Source: Deltaproteobacteria bacterium (lineage in GTDB: Bacteria > Myxococcota_A > UBA9160 > SMWR01). From it: a stretch of DNA of 20,250 nucleotides. The translations under genes were made by a program, and so were the position numbers. Every line of letters begins with the position of its first letter. Within the stretch, counting starts at the first letter, position 1. This document shows, in pieces, positions 1 through 8,708 of this stretch. The notes below the pieces were generated by a model. That model was not told the DNA's origin. It saw only the letters and a list, made by a program, of their open reading frames with translations, and did no database searches. The stretch lies in NCBI GenBank assembly GCA_019313605.1, contig JAFDAW010000010.1:1-20250 (forward strand). Direction: 5' to 3'.

Positions 1-362
1 AGTTGAATCTCCGTAAGATGGTGTGCGGGAACCATGCGCGTGTAGCTGGGGTGGAATTGATCGCCAAAGCCGTGCTCGTCGAGCCACGCCTTGATCGTGT
101 CGATCCGGTGCGCGACCAACAATGCGGGGCCTTCGCTCTGCTTGACGATGAAATATCGCATCGGCAACTGAAGCGAGCGCGCCAGCCGGACAGACTGTCC
201 GCGCCGCGCAACCAACGCGAAGTGGCCGTCGATTTCGCGAATTCGCTGAACATCGCCATCGGCCACGCGCTCGCGCGCTTCATCGAGTGACATGCCGAAG
301 ATGGCGTTGCGATCGGGATCGGTGAGATCGAAAACCTCACGGATGACCTTGGGTTCGACCAT
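1..362 (-). CDS. Asparagine-synthase-like protein, N-terminal part (gene runs off the left end)
   Basis: An open frame on the minus strand starts at ATG 362 and stays open to the window edge, giving about 120 residues. A good ribosome site (GGGAGG) lies 6-7 bases upstream. The protein has the stretch GHFALVARRG, then RSLQLPMRYFIVK, then HPSYTRMVPAHHLTEI. I recognise this pattern from the N-terminal part of asparagine-synthetase-related proteins; the family call is from memory of such sequences. Canonical glutamine-dependent enzymes have Cys directly after the initiator Met as glutaminase nucleophile. Here the start is Met-Val-Glu-Pro, so glutamine hydrolysis in the usual way is unlikely and the enzyme may use ammonia or another amine. 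The synthase domain would lie outside the window. The gene follows the propeller gene by 50 bp in the same direction and may be co-transcribed. The plus-strand open frame over the same bases has no family resemblance and is a shadow. Confidence 0.6.
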   Translation of the reverse strand, partial: MVEPKVIREVFDLTDPDRNAIFGMSLDEARERVADGDVQRIREIDGHFALVARRGQSVRLARSLQLPMRYFIVKQSEGPALLVAHRIDTIKAWLDEHGFGDQFHPSYTRMVPAHHLTEIQ

Positions 363-412
363 GACGGACCTCCCGCTCTGAGTGGAAAATTTCTTCCTCT
401 AGACCGAGAAAT

Positions 413-3118
413 CTACGCGATCGAACGGATGTGAGCCAGAAGCGGCCGCGGCGAGCGGCGCGACGGCGCCAGATGGGCGTGCGCCCCATTGGGCTCGTCC
501 AACCGGGATCGCGTTTCGTCGACACAGGGAAAGGCCTGCTCTGGACTCAGCGGCTCCGGAGCGCTGCGAAGCGCCTCGACACAGCCCCCAAACAACCTGC
601 GCCGCGCGGCCTTGCGGCGCGCGACGTTCATCTCCTCAGAACGCGTATCTCCCTCGCCGAGAACTCCGAGAACCGCCACCTCCTTTTCGAACGACGCACT
701 GGCCCGCTCGAGCAGATCCTGCGCGGCGGCTGCATCCCCGCGCTTCCAGGCGATGTACCCACCCAGATAGAGGGCGGTCGTCGACCTCGGATTCATTCGA
801 TAGGCGATTTCGAGATTCTTCTGGGCGGCGTCGAGCTTGCCCTGCGCAACTTCCACCTCTCCCCACAGCATCGGCGGGCGACTTTCTTCCCGATTGATGC
901 GGTGCGCGGTTTCGAACGCATTCGACGCGGCATCCAGATCGAAAAATTCGCCCGCAGCGGGGAGCGTATGCAGGATGCCGAGCTGGACCCACGCACGAGA
1001 ACTCCCGGCATCGAGGCGAATCAACTCCTCCCAACTTGCGCCGGCTTCGGCGTAGCGTTCGAGTTCGAGCAGGCTGTTACCGAGATAATAATGCGTGTCC
1101 TCGTGCAGGGGATCGATCGCCGCCATCTCGGTGTAGACAGCGATCGCCTCTTCCCAGCTCCCGTTGACAAAGAGGTTCTGGGCGCGCCGATTGAGCTTCC
1201 AGAAGCGCTGCTTCTCCTCACGCGTGAGATCCGAGGCCACGTCCGAAACCAACGCGCGTTTGGAGATGGCAGAGTGTCGCGGTGTGACGGGCTCGCTCGC
1301 AACACTCGCCGCTGTAGACCTGTCGACGGGCCGTGGTGCGCTCCCTTCCTCCAGTTGCCACAGGCGATTCAACTCCAGATCGCTCCACTCCTCCCGGTGC
1401 CCACCTGGCCAGGTGATCTCGACGCGATCCAGCTTCGCCGCCTCACCGAGCCCGAACAACACGTCGGAGAAATGTTGCGAGAGATACGAAGCGCCGGCGC
1501 CGGCCTCCCGCAGGTAGGCGCGATCCCCCGCGCGAACCACGATGCGCGCGCCGATGCCCGACGGGTGGCCGGAGTGGGCCCGGAGCCTGAATCCAACCCA
1601 GTTTCCGGTGGGCGAGTCGTTGCGCAACAGTCGCGCCCTCCCCCCGTGACGGATGATGAACAAATCGGCGTCCCCGTCTGCGTCGTAGTCGGCGAACGCC
1701 GCACCCCGCCCGACACCTGGCACCGCGGCGCGGAAACCCGCTTCCTCCCCCACCTCGAAGAACCCCTCGTCAGGCCCCCTGTTCCAGTACAGGTGTGGGT
1801 TCATGGGCACCATCTCGGTCGGATTGCCTCGCTTTTGCAGCGTGCTTCCGTTGGCGATGAACAGATCCAACCAGCCGTCGTTGTCGAAATCGACGAATGC
1901 GGTCCCCCATCCGACCAGATCGAGCGCGATTTGACCGAGGCCAAAGCGGTCGGCGTCGTCTCTGAACCGAAGCCTGCCCTCCGAGCCACCGGCTCGGCTC
2001 GCAGCGGTCAGGTTCGAAAACAGGGCATTTTCTTGCGCGACCCAGTGCGTGAGGAACAGATCGAGTTCGAGGTCCCCATTCCAGTCGCCCACCCCGATTC
2101 CCATCGAACTGCGATAGTCGGCCACGAGCGATTCGTAGCTGACATCCTGGAAGGTTCCGTCGCCGCGGTTCCAGTACATCCCGTTGTCCGACACATCGTT
2201 CGCCACGTACAGATCCAACAGGCCGTCGCCATCGAAGTCCGCCCATGCGGCGGACAGGCTGCGACCGATTTCGGCTTGAACACCGGCGTATTCGGCGCGC
2301 TCGTCGAAGCTGCCATCGCCGCGATTGACGTAAAAGTGATTCCGCTGGGGCGGATGCGAAGATGGATTGATGGTGAAGGGATTCTCCACATCGCCCATCC
2401 GCGCGGCATCGCTGCCGGGCGGCTCGGGGATGTAGCTCACGTAGGCGCACACGTAGAGATCGAGGTCGCCGTCGAGATCGAAGTCCGCCCAGGAGGCACC
2501 GGCCCAGAACGCCTCGGCACCCAGGCCCGCGCGTGTGGTGACATCGCGGAACGTTCCGTCTCCCTGGTTCTCCCAGAGGATATTGCGCCCCCACGACGTA
2601 ACGAAGAGGTCCTCATCGCCATCGGCGTCGTAGTCGCCAAAGCTCGCACCCATTCCCCGGTGCGCGGCGCCGACACCTGCCGCCTCGGTGACATCCTCGA
2701 AAGTCCCGTCGCCCCGGTTGCGATAGAGGCGATCCGTCGCGGACGACGCGGCCATATCCGCGTCGGACACTCCCAGTGGCGCGGCGAAGTTGACCAGAAA
2801 CAGGTCGGGCCATCCATCTCCGTCGTAATCACCCCACGCTCCGCCGGACCCCATGTCCTCGGGGATTTGGCTCGTGCGCTGGAATGGGAAGTGCTCGAAG
2901 CGGATGCCCGCCTGCTCGGAGACCTCCGTGAAGCGCAGGCTGGTCGATGGCCGTTCGAGGCTTCGGTCCAGGCTTCGGGTGATCCCCTCCCTCTCCTGGC
3001 CCGGCACGTACGGATCGTCGCCCCTCCACTGCCTGACTATGATGAACAACGCAATCAGCAGAACGGGCAGCGAGCACAGAAGCAGGGTCTTGCGGATCAA
3101 GCTGCCGCGCTTGGACAA
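413..3118 (-). CDS. Membrane-anchored VCBS/FG-GAP propeller with ASPIC/UnbV domain and C-terminal TPRs
   Basis: This 901-residue protein begins with a basic stretch and one hydrophobic segment (about residues 9-28), a signal anchor with the rest outside the cytoplasm. Seven Asp-rich calcium-loop repeats follow near residues 97, 162, 212, 294, 345, 410 and 477, of the type DxDxDGxxDLF. The one near 345 (DWNGDLELD) is degenerate. Seven such repeats fit a seven-bladed propeller of the CRTAC1/FG-GAP class. An ASPIC/UnbV domain spans about 519-586 (SGIGARIVVRAG, FGLGEAAKLDRVEITWPGG). Residues 640-820 form several TPR helices. The start is TTG at 3118, directly after the TAG of the cytochrome gene; GAGGAAGG lies just upstream, inside the end of that gene, so translation is probably coupled. 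Its role is unknown; the family is mostly extracellular and calcium-binding. The pairing with a multiheme cytochrome suggests a part in an exported redox complex, which is inference. Confidence 0.85.
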   Translation of the reverse strand: MSKRGSLIRKTLLLCSLPVLLIALFIIVRQWRGDDPYVPGQEREGITRSLDRSLERPSTSLRFTEVSEQAGIRFEHFPFQRTSQIPEDMGSGGAWGDYDGDGWPDLFLVNFAAPLGVSDADMAASSATDRLYRNRGDGTFEDVTEAAGVGAAHRGMGASFGDYDADGDEDLFVTSWGRNILWENQGDGTFRDVTTRAGLGAEAFWAGASWADFDLDGDLDLYVCAYVSYIPEPPGSDAARMGDVENPFTINPSSHPPQRNHFYVNRGDGSFDERAEYAGVQAEIGRSLSAAWADFDGDGLLDLYVANDVSDNGMYWNRGDGTFQDVSYESLVADYRSSMGIGVGDWNGDLELDLFLTHWVAQENALFSNLTAASRAGGSEGRLRFRDDADRFGLGQIALDLVGWGTAFVDFDNDGWLDLFIANGSTLQKRGNPTEMVPMNPHLYWNRGPDEGFFEVGEEAGFRAAVPGVGRGAAFADYDADGDADLFIIRHGGRARLLRNDSPTGNWVGFRLRAHSGHPSGIGARIVVRAGDRAYLREAGAGASYLSQHFSDVLFGLGEAAKLDRVEITWPGGHREEWSDLELNRLWQLEEGSAPRPVDRSTAASVASEPVTPRHSAISKRALVSDVASDLTREEKQRFWKLNRRAQNLFVNGSWEEAIAVYTEMAAIDPLHEDTHYYLGNSLLELERYAEAGASWEELIRLDAGSSRAWVQLGILHTLPAAGEFFDLDAASNAFETAHRINREESRPPMLWGEVEVAQGKLDAAQKNLEIAYRMNPRSTTALYLGGYIAWKRGDAAAAQDLLERASASFEKEVAVLGVLGEGDTRSEEMNVARRKAARRRLFGGCVEALRSAPEPLSPEQAFPCVDETRSRLDEPNGAHAHLAPSRRSPRPLLAHIRSIA

Positions 3119-5209
3119 CTAGCCTTCCTCGATCCGAATCGTCTTCTCATCCACCGACATCTGGATGACGGGAGCAGTGAGTCCGCTGTCGTCACCAAAC
3201 ATGAAGTTCAGCAGAAATTGATCGACCTTGCGATAGTCGAGCGACGCCTTCACGTGAAGCGCCCCCGACTCGCCGGGTGTGCTTACCGTGAAGTCCTTAT
3301 GCGGATCCTCGCTGCCGCGCTCCTCTCCAGCGGGAGAGCCCGACGAAGACGGGCAGATCACCGTGTAGCGCGCAACGTCGCTGAACCCCGGAAAGATCGC
3401 GCGCCGGTACCGAACGCCCACCATCTCCCACAGGTTGTGCCGGTCGATCAGGTTTCCGTAGCGATCGACGGGCTCGGCCTTGAACATGAAGGCGCCGGGC
3501 TCGATGAAGTGCTCCGAATCCACGCTTCCGCTCGACATCACGACGTTTCCCTGATCGTCGGTCACCTCCAGGTTGATCCATGACTGGATGATGTCCAACG
3601 GTCCCGTGGGAAAGTCGTGGCCGACCTTGTTGGAGGAGATGACGACACGAATGTCGATCTCCTCCCCGGGCCGGATCGAATCGGGCGATTGAATCTCGAT
3701 ATTGACCGCCGGACCGCTGGCCCATTTGTATGCGATCTCGGGGATCTCGCGTTTGCCCTGCAGCCAGGCCACCGTGAGATCGTGTTGCTCCTGCCAGCCT
3801 TCGAGCTCGAGCACCATCGGAACGAACGAGTTGGAGGCGATGAAACGGTGATCGCGGTGCTGGCCGTCGTCCTTCGTGCGGTAGCTGTCCATGTCGTCAC
3901 CAGAGGCCGGATCGTTGGAGGCCTGCAGCGGCATGTGACATTCTCGACACTCGACCACCTTGTCGGGCTCACCCTCCGGGTTCCACTTGCTCTTTCGCCA
4001 GTTGTCGTACTGGTTCTGGAGCTGCACCCACCCGACCTTGTTCACCTCTTCGTCGATGAACTGCTTGTGACAGGCTGCACAGTATTCGGGCGTCTTGAAC
4101 AGGCGCTTCGAGAAGACCTCCTGATGCTTCCGCGGGTAGGCGCGGATCAAGAAGTCGGAGACCCCCTTTGCCAGAGCGCTCTCGTCGAGTTCGTACATGT
4201 AGCGAGCCGGCTGATCGATGGTGTAGTTCGCATTTCCCTTCAGGTCGGTCTCGCGAATGGAGTGGCAGACGAGACACGAGACGCCCTCGTCGTAACCGCG
4301 GACGCTGCTGAGATCTTCCGCGAAGATGTTCTTGGTTCCCGCGAACAGCGATGCGGGGTCGTGACACCCCCCGCAGTAGCGCGTGCTCTCGGGCCCGTTC
4401 TGCTTCGCCATGACCTCCTGGATGGCCTGGAACGCGGGATCCATCGACGACCAACGGTGCGCACTGATCGACCACTCGCGATAGATCTCGGCGTGGCAGC
4501 CGGAGGTACCGCAGTTCTTGCTGCCGGTCAGCGAACGGTCGTCGAAGGCGCCACCTGAAGTCGTCTGCGCCAGGCTGGGGCTGAAGGGACTGTGGCCCTT
4601 GTCGTAGTGGTAATCCTCGGGAAATTCGTTCGCCCATTGAACGGGTTCGTGCAGCGCGGACAGCCCGGCCACGACTGCGAGCCCAGCAATCGACCAGGCC
4701 AGCGCGCCCCGAACCCAGCGCTTCTCTGCCGCCAACACCCCCTGCGCGTGCTCGGTCCGGCCCTTCCGGTCGCGAAAGATCAGCAGAGCCACATGGGGAA
4801 TCAGAAAGGCGATGATCGCGAGCGTGGTGACGATGTGAATGGTGTCCCAGGTGTAGGAGATCATCGTGCCGAAAAGCGCCTGACACGTGAGCACCACGCC
4901 AGACACCGCGTTGAGCGCGACCATCGCGAATGCGATGTAACCGGTGATCAGATAGTGGGAGAGCGGGCGCCCGCGGTAGATCCACCAATGGCGCCCCTGA
5001 TAGACCAGATACGGCACCAGGAACAGGATTCCAGCCGCGGTGTGGACCAGTACCGAGACCTGGGAGGATACGCTGAAGGGCAGCAGCCAGATCCACAGGC
5101 CGGTGATGGTCTCGAATAACAGCAGCCCTCCGACAAAGATCGAGAGTCGGGAGCCCCACTCGAGGGCGCGGCTACTGGGAGCGCTGGCTGGCTGGGCTTG
5201 AGCTGTCAT
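3119..5209 (-). CDS. Membrane multiheme cytochrome c: b561-like membrane domain fused to a pentaheme c domain
   Basis: This 696-residue protein starts at ATG 5209 with GGGAGA six bases upstream. Residues 20-145 hold about four hydrophobic segments with several His (56, 85, 125, 139) that could bind b hemes, as in cytochrome b561-like or formate-dehydrogenase-gamma-like modules. A fifth hydrophobic segment at about 168-186 leads to the periplasmic part. Heme c sites are CGTSGCH (233-239, the rarer CX4CH type), CGGCH (279), CLVCH (312), CAACH (377) and CRECH (421). The region around WSISAHRW and the later GHDFPTG (530-536) resemble cytochrome c554-like multiheme proteins. Residues 500-690 look like a beta-rich, heme-free domain. 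A likely role is passing electrons between the quinone pool and periplasmic partners; direction and substrate are unknown. It heads the leftward unit and faces the propeller genes across the palindromic spacer. Confidence 0.85.
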   Translation of the reverse strand: MTAQAQPASAPSSRALEWGSRLSIFVGGLLLFETITGLWIWLLPFSVSSQVSVLVHTAAGILFLVPYLVYQGRHWWIYRGRPLSHYLITGYIAFAMVALNAVSGVVLTCQALFGTMISYTWDTIHIVTTLAIIAFLIPHVALLIFRDRKGRTEHAQGVLAAEKRWVRGALAWSIAGLAVVAGLSALHEPVQWANEFPEDYHYDKGHSPFSPSLAQTTSGGAFDDRSLTGSKNCGTSGCHAEIYREWSISAHRWSSMDPAFQAIQEVMAKQNGPESTRYCGGCHDPASLFAGTKNIFAEDLSSVRGYDEGVSCLVCHSIRETDLKGNANYTIDQPARYMYELDESALAKGVSDFLIRAYPRKHQEVFSKRLFKTPEYCAACHKQFIDEEVNKVGWVQLQNQYDNWRKSKWNPEGEPDKVVECRECHMPLQASNDPASGDDMDSYRTKDDGQHRDHRFIASNSFVPMVLELEGWQEQHDLTVAWLQGKREIPEIAYKWASGPAVNIEIQSPDSIRPGEEIDIRVVISSNKVGHDFPTGPLDIIQSWINLEVTDDQGNVVMSSGSVDSEHFIEPGAFMFKAEPVDRYGNLIDRHNLWEMVGVRYRRAIFPGFSDVARYTVICPSSSGSPAGEERGSEDPHKDFTVSTPGESGALHVKASLDYRKVDQFLLNFMFGDDSGLTAPVIQMSVDEKTIRIEEG

Positions 5210-5300
5210 TTGGTCTCCCGAAGTCTCGGCAGGCGGGCTAGGCGGTCAATTCCCCCAAAGCCATCGGCAGGTAGATCCGCGAGGCGTAGCGTTGTTGGAA

Positions 5301-5329
5301 GTTTCTCGTTATGCAACATAACGAGAAAC
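5301..5329. promoter_or_regulatory. Perfect 13-bp inverted repeat in the divergent spacer; candidate operator
   Basis: The left arm GTTTCTCGTTATG (5301-5313) is matched exactly by CATAACGAGAAAC (5317-5329) around a 3-base centre CAA. It lies 91 bp upstream of the minus-strand cytochrome start (5209) and 46 bp upstream of the plus-strand propeller start (5376), the only non-coding gap between the two arms. The length and symmetry fit a dimeric regulator such as a TetR- or GntR-type protein. It matches neither the CRP (TGTGA/TCACA) nor the FNR (TTGAT/ATCAA) pattern. There is no T-run after it, so a terminator is unlikely, but a hairpin in the 5' leader of one transcript is possible. I could not place convincing -35/-10 boxes around it. 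Confidence 0.6.
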
Positions 5330-5375
5330 AGGCTGAATCGCATTTACCTGCGGGCCACTGGTAGGACGCGAACGC

Positions 5376-8300
5376 ATGCTCGGATTGACGGCAGTCAAAG
5401 CGTGGCGAATTGCCCCACTCACCGTTTTTCTGTGTTTACTGCAGTGCGGTCCGGAAACCTCGGTCGAGAACACGCCCGAGTTCATCGGCGCGATGAATCG
5501 CGGCAAGGCCTATCTCGAGAACCAAGATCCGAGCATGGCGATCCAGGCCTTCGAACAGGCCGTGGCCCACGCACCGAACTCGGCGCCAGCGCTAAGGAAT
5601 CTGGCACGCGGCCAACTCATGGCACTCGACCTCGCATCCCTCGCCGAGACTCTCGAAAGAGCGCGAGCGCTCGAGCCCGACTCGATCGCGACCCACTACC
5701 TGAGCGGATTACGACACGCCCGACTCGCAGAATTCGAGCAGGCGATCCCAAACTTCGAAGAGACAGTGCGGCTCGACCCCCAGACGGCCGTGCTGCGCTT
5801 CCAACTCGCGAACGCCTATCAGGCGACGGGGCAGCGCGAGAAGGCAGCCGAGCAGTTTCGCGCCACGGCGGAACTGGACCCCTTCCACACGGCCGCCCAT
5901 CACCGACTGGCGGGGCATGCCCGTGAAGCCAGAGACACCCAGGAGTTCGAATACCGATCGAGGGAGGTCAAGCGCCTGAAGACCCTGTTCGGCGAGCAGA
6001 GCATGGCCGCCGAGCTGCTCGAGGCCTGCGTCTACACGCAAACCGAACCCGCTGTCGCTGCTGCGTCGCGCGTGGCCGGCAAGCCGCGCGGGGACGCCGT
6101 GCAATTTCACGATGCGACGCGCGAGATGATCCCCGACGAGTTCGAGCAGACAGCACCCGCAGTCGCTGCCACGCTGCTCGATGTCGAAGAAAGTGGAAGC
6201 TACGTGTGGTTCGTCGCGTCCGCGGACGCCAGGGCAAGCATCTTGGCTCCAGCTGCAGATGGAACCCTCCGCCGCACCCCCCTCGATCTGGAATTGTCGG
6301 AAGCGGTGTTGTCGAGCGAGCACCTCGTGGCTCTTGCGGGCAGCCTCGAAGGAAGTAGCGACCTGGAGACACCCGAATACCCCGCCCCGGAGTTGCTCAG
6401 CGGTGTGATGCTTCTGGGAGACAAAGGGGCGCAACTGCTCACGCGAACCGGCCCACGGGCGTTCAGCGACATCACCGCCCACGCCGGGCTTGCGGGCGTG
6501 ACGGGAAATGTGGCGCGATGGGTCGACTACGACCACGACGGCGACATCGACCTGGTCGTGGGTGGAAAATCGGGGCTGGCCTTGTGGCAGAACGGCTTCG
6601 GTGGCCAATTCGAGGACGTCACCCAAAGCGTGGGCCTCGACGAAGACCTGCCCGTTTTGGATGTCATGGCGGCGGATCTCGATAGCGACGTCGCCATGGA
6701 TCTGGTGGTCGCTCGGTGCGCACAGCCGACACGCGTTTTCGAAAATCGGCGAACCGGACAGTTCAGCGCGCAGGCCGAACCCCCTGGGCCGTGGCCCGCC
6801 GCACGATCCATCCTGATCGACGATCTCGACAACGACGGACACTTTGATGCAGTGCTGATCGATGCCGAGCAGCTCTCGATCGTACCGGGGCGCGGTGGTG
6901 CGAGGCAGCACATCGGACTCGATGGGATGAAATTCCAAACGGCCGCACTGATCGATTTCGACAACGACGGTTGGCTCGATCTGCTCCTCGGTGGAGTCGC
7001 AGCGGACACTTCGGATGCGGGCCAACTGGTGCTCTGGCGCAATGCTGGCGCCGATGGTTGGCACGACGCGAGTGCAGAAACCGGCATCGACTCGATCTCA
7101 CTTCCCAAGCCGAAACAAATCGCGGTAGCAGATCTCGATGCCGACGGAGACAGCGACATTCTGTTGGTAACGGAAGCCGGGTTGAGAACACTGCGCAACG
7201 AGGGTGGCAACGCAGCCGGCCAGCTCAAGATCCGACTGGTGGGAACCAAGACCAACCCCAGCGGCATTGGCACGCGGGTGGAGGTTCGCGCCGGCACATT
7301 CTGGGCGGTGCGCTCCGTATCTCAACTGCCCATTGAAATCGGAGTGGGCGAAAACAAGCAACTCGACTCCGTTCAGACCGTTTGGACCAACGGTGTGGTA
7401 GAGAACGGGATCCAGGTCACCCCCTCGGCCGAACCGATGACCATCGTTGAACGCATGGTCGCGGCCGGCTCGTGTCCGTTCCTCTACGCGTGGGACGGCC
7501 AAGAATTTCGCTTCGTAACCGATTTGCTCGGAAATTCTCCGCTCGGTCTTTCGCTGCGGCGCGGCGTGACGCTCGCGGCCGACCCCGACGAGTTGGTCTG
7601 GATTGGGAATGCCACCAACTTCACCCCACGCGACGGACACTACGTGCTTCAGGTCACGGAAGAGATGCGCGAGGTGCTCTACCTCGATCAGGCGCGACTG
7701 CTCGTCGCGGAGCACGCTCCAGGCATCGAGGTACATCCGACGGATCGATTGATGCCACCCCCCTTCCCCATCTCCGAACTCTGGGCCATGCACGCACCCA
7801 GGATTCCGAAATCGGCCATGGGAGACGACGGCATCGACCGCACCCAGGCCGTGAGCGCGATCGACGCCGAATACGCTCCGGCCGGACGACCGCTCACCTC
7901 CCACTTCAGGGGCCAGACCCATCCTCTGACCCTTACGCTCGACTTCGGCCCGATCGAAGACATGCGTGCCCCCGTACTGACGCTGACCGGCTGGCTGCAG
8001 TACGGCGACGCGAGCACCAACATCGCCTTGTCTCAAAGCGCGCGCGAGATTGTCGTCCCGACCACACTCGAAATGGAATCAGCGCACGGGGACTGGGAGC
8101 GCGTCGATGTCACCGTTGGCATGCCGGCGGGCAAGACGAAAACGATCGCAATCGATCTGACGGACAAACTCGTACCCGGCGTTCGGCGGCTGCGGCTCCG
8201 CACCACCTTCGAGTTGCGCTGGGATCGCATTGCGCTGCACGAGCGATTGCCCGCAAACGCGTTGAAACTGCACACCGTGAAACCCACAAGTGCCAAGCTG

Positions 8301-8708
8301 CAATCGCGGGGGTTCTCGGAGATCCGATCGCGCGCCGCCAACCACCCCCCGACACCGGATTGGTACACGGTTTCCGAACGCCCGCCCTGGCGCACCACGC
8401 CTCAAGGCTGGGTGACTCGATTCGGTGACGTTCGACCGCTCGTCGACCTTCGAGATGCAAGGCTCGCCCTGCTCAACGGCGGCGATGCGCTGGAGCTACA
8501 GTTCGCGGCAGCCGATCTACCTCCGCTCGAACGCGGGCGCACAAGAACCTACTTCTTCTACTCCGTAGGATGGGACAAGGATGGCGACCACAACGTGGTA
8601 AACGGAGACAGCGTGGAACCGCTGCCCGTGATCGCAGGGGATGACGATTGGCGGATCCGTTACAACACGCGTTGGGTGCCCAAAGATTGGCCGACGACCG
8701 TACCGTAG
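5376..8708 (+). CDS. Secreted TPR - VCBS/FG-GAP - ASPIC/UnbV protein with long C-terminal extension
   Basis: The 1110-residue product starts at ATG 5376 (TAGGA about nine bases upstream). A hydrophobic signal (about residues 12-23) ends in LLQC, an imperfect lipobox with Gln at -1, so it is exported and perhaps lipidated. TPR-like helices occupy about 33-180. Five Asp-rich VCBS loops sit near 383, 434, 483, 527 and 586; the one at 434 (DLDSDVAMD) is degenerate. An ASPIC/UnbV-like segment covers about 620-675 (NPSGIGTRVEVRAG, LDSVQTVWTNG). From about 690 a further 420 residues begin with CPFLYAWDGQEFRFVTD and end near YSVGWDKDGDHN and YNTRW. This extension is beta-rich, and I believe it recurs in long UnbV proteins, but I cannot name it. 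The TPRs precede the propeller here, whereas they follow it in the 413-3118 protein. The downstream propeller gene overlaps its 3' end, which implies an operon. Confidence 0.85.
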   Translation: MLGLTAVKAWRIAPLTVFLCLLQCGPETSVENTPEFIGAMNRGKAYLENQDPSMAIQAFEQAVAHAPNSAPALRNLARGQLMALDLASLAETLERARALEPDSIATHYLSGLRHARLAEFEQAIPNFEETVRLDPQTAVLRFQLANAYQATGQREKAAEQFRATAELDPFHTAAHHRLAGHAREARDTQEFEYRSREVKRLKTLFGEQSMAAELLEACVYTQTEPAVAAASRVAGKPRGDAVQFHDATREMIPDEFEQTAPAVAATLLDVEESGSYVWFVASADARASILAPAADGTLRRTPLDLELSEAVLSSEHLVALAGSLEGSSDLETPEYPAPELLSGVMLLGDKGAQLLTRTGPRAFSDITAHAGLAGVTGNVARWVDYDHDGDIDLVVGGKSGLALWQNGFGGQFEDVTQSVGLDEDLPVLDVMAADLDSDVAMDLVVARCAQPTRVFENRRTGQFSAQAEPPGPWPAARSILIDDLDNDGHFDAVLIDAEQLSIVPGRGGARQHIGLDGMKFQTAALIDFDNDGWLDLLLGGVAADTSDAGQLVLWRNAGADGWHDASAETGIDSISLPKPKQIAVADLDADGDSDILLVTEAGLRTLRNEGGNAAGQLKIRLVGTKTNPSGIGTRVEVRAGTFWAVRSVSQLPIEIGVGENKQLDSVQTVWTNGVVENGIQVTPSAEPMTIVERMVAAGSCPFLYAWDGQEFRFVTDLLGNSPLGLSLRRGVTLAADPDELVWIGNATNFTPRDGHYVLQVTEEMREVLYLDQARLLVAEHAPGIEVHPTDRLMPPPFPISELWAMHAPRIPKSAMGDDGIDRTQAVSAIDAEYAPAGRPLTSHFRGQTHPLTLTLDFGPIEDMRAPVLTLTGWLQYGDASTNIALSQSAREIVVPTTLEMESAHGDWERVDVTVGMPAGKTKTIAIDLTDKLVPGVRRLRLRTTFELRWDRIALHERLPANALKLHTVKPTSAKLQSRGFSEIRSRAANHPPTPDWYTVSERPPWRTTPQGWVTRFGDVRPLVDLRDARLALLNGGDALELQFAAADLPPLERGRTRTYFFYSVGWDKDGDHNVVNGDSVEPLPVIAGDDDWRIRYNTRWVPKDWPTTVP

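Noticed and set aside
431..3583. Very long open frame on the plus strand, antisense to the propeller gene and part of the cytochrome gene
   Set aside because: It mirrors high-GC codon use and the Asp-rich repeats of the real genes, has no domain, signal or ribosome site, and the opposite strand carries clear families.
5709..7064. Minus-strand open frame antisense to the TPR-propeller gene
   Set aside because: It runs across the TPR and calcium-loop coding sequence in reverse and shows only low-complexity Val/Glu/Arg sequence.
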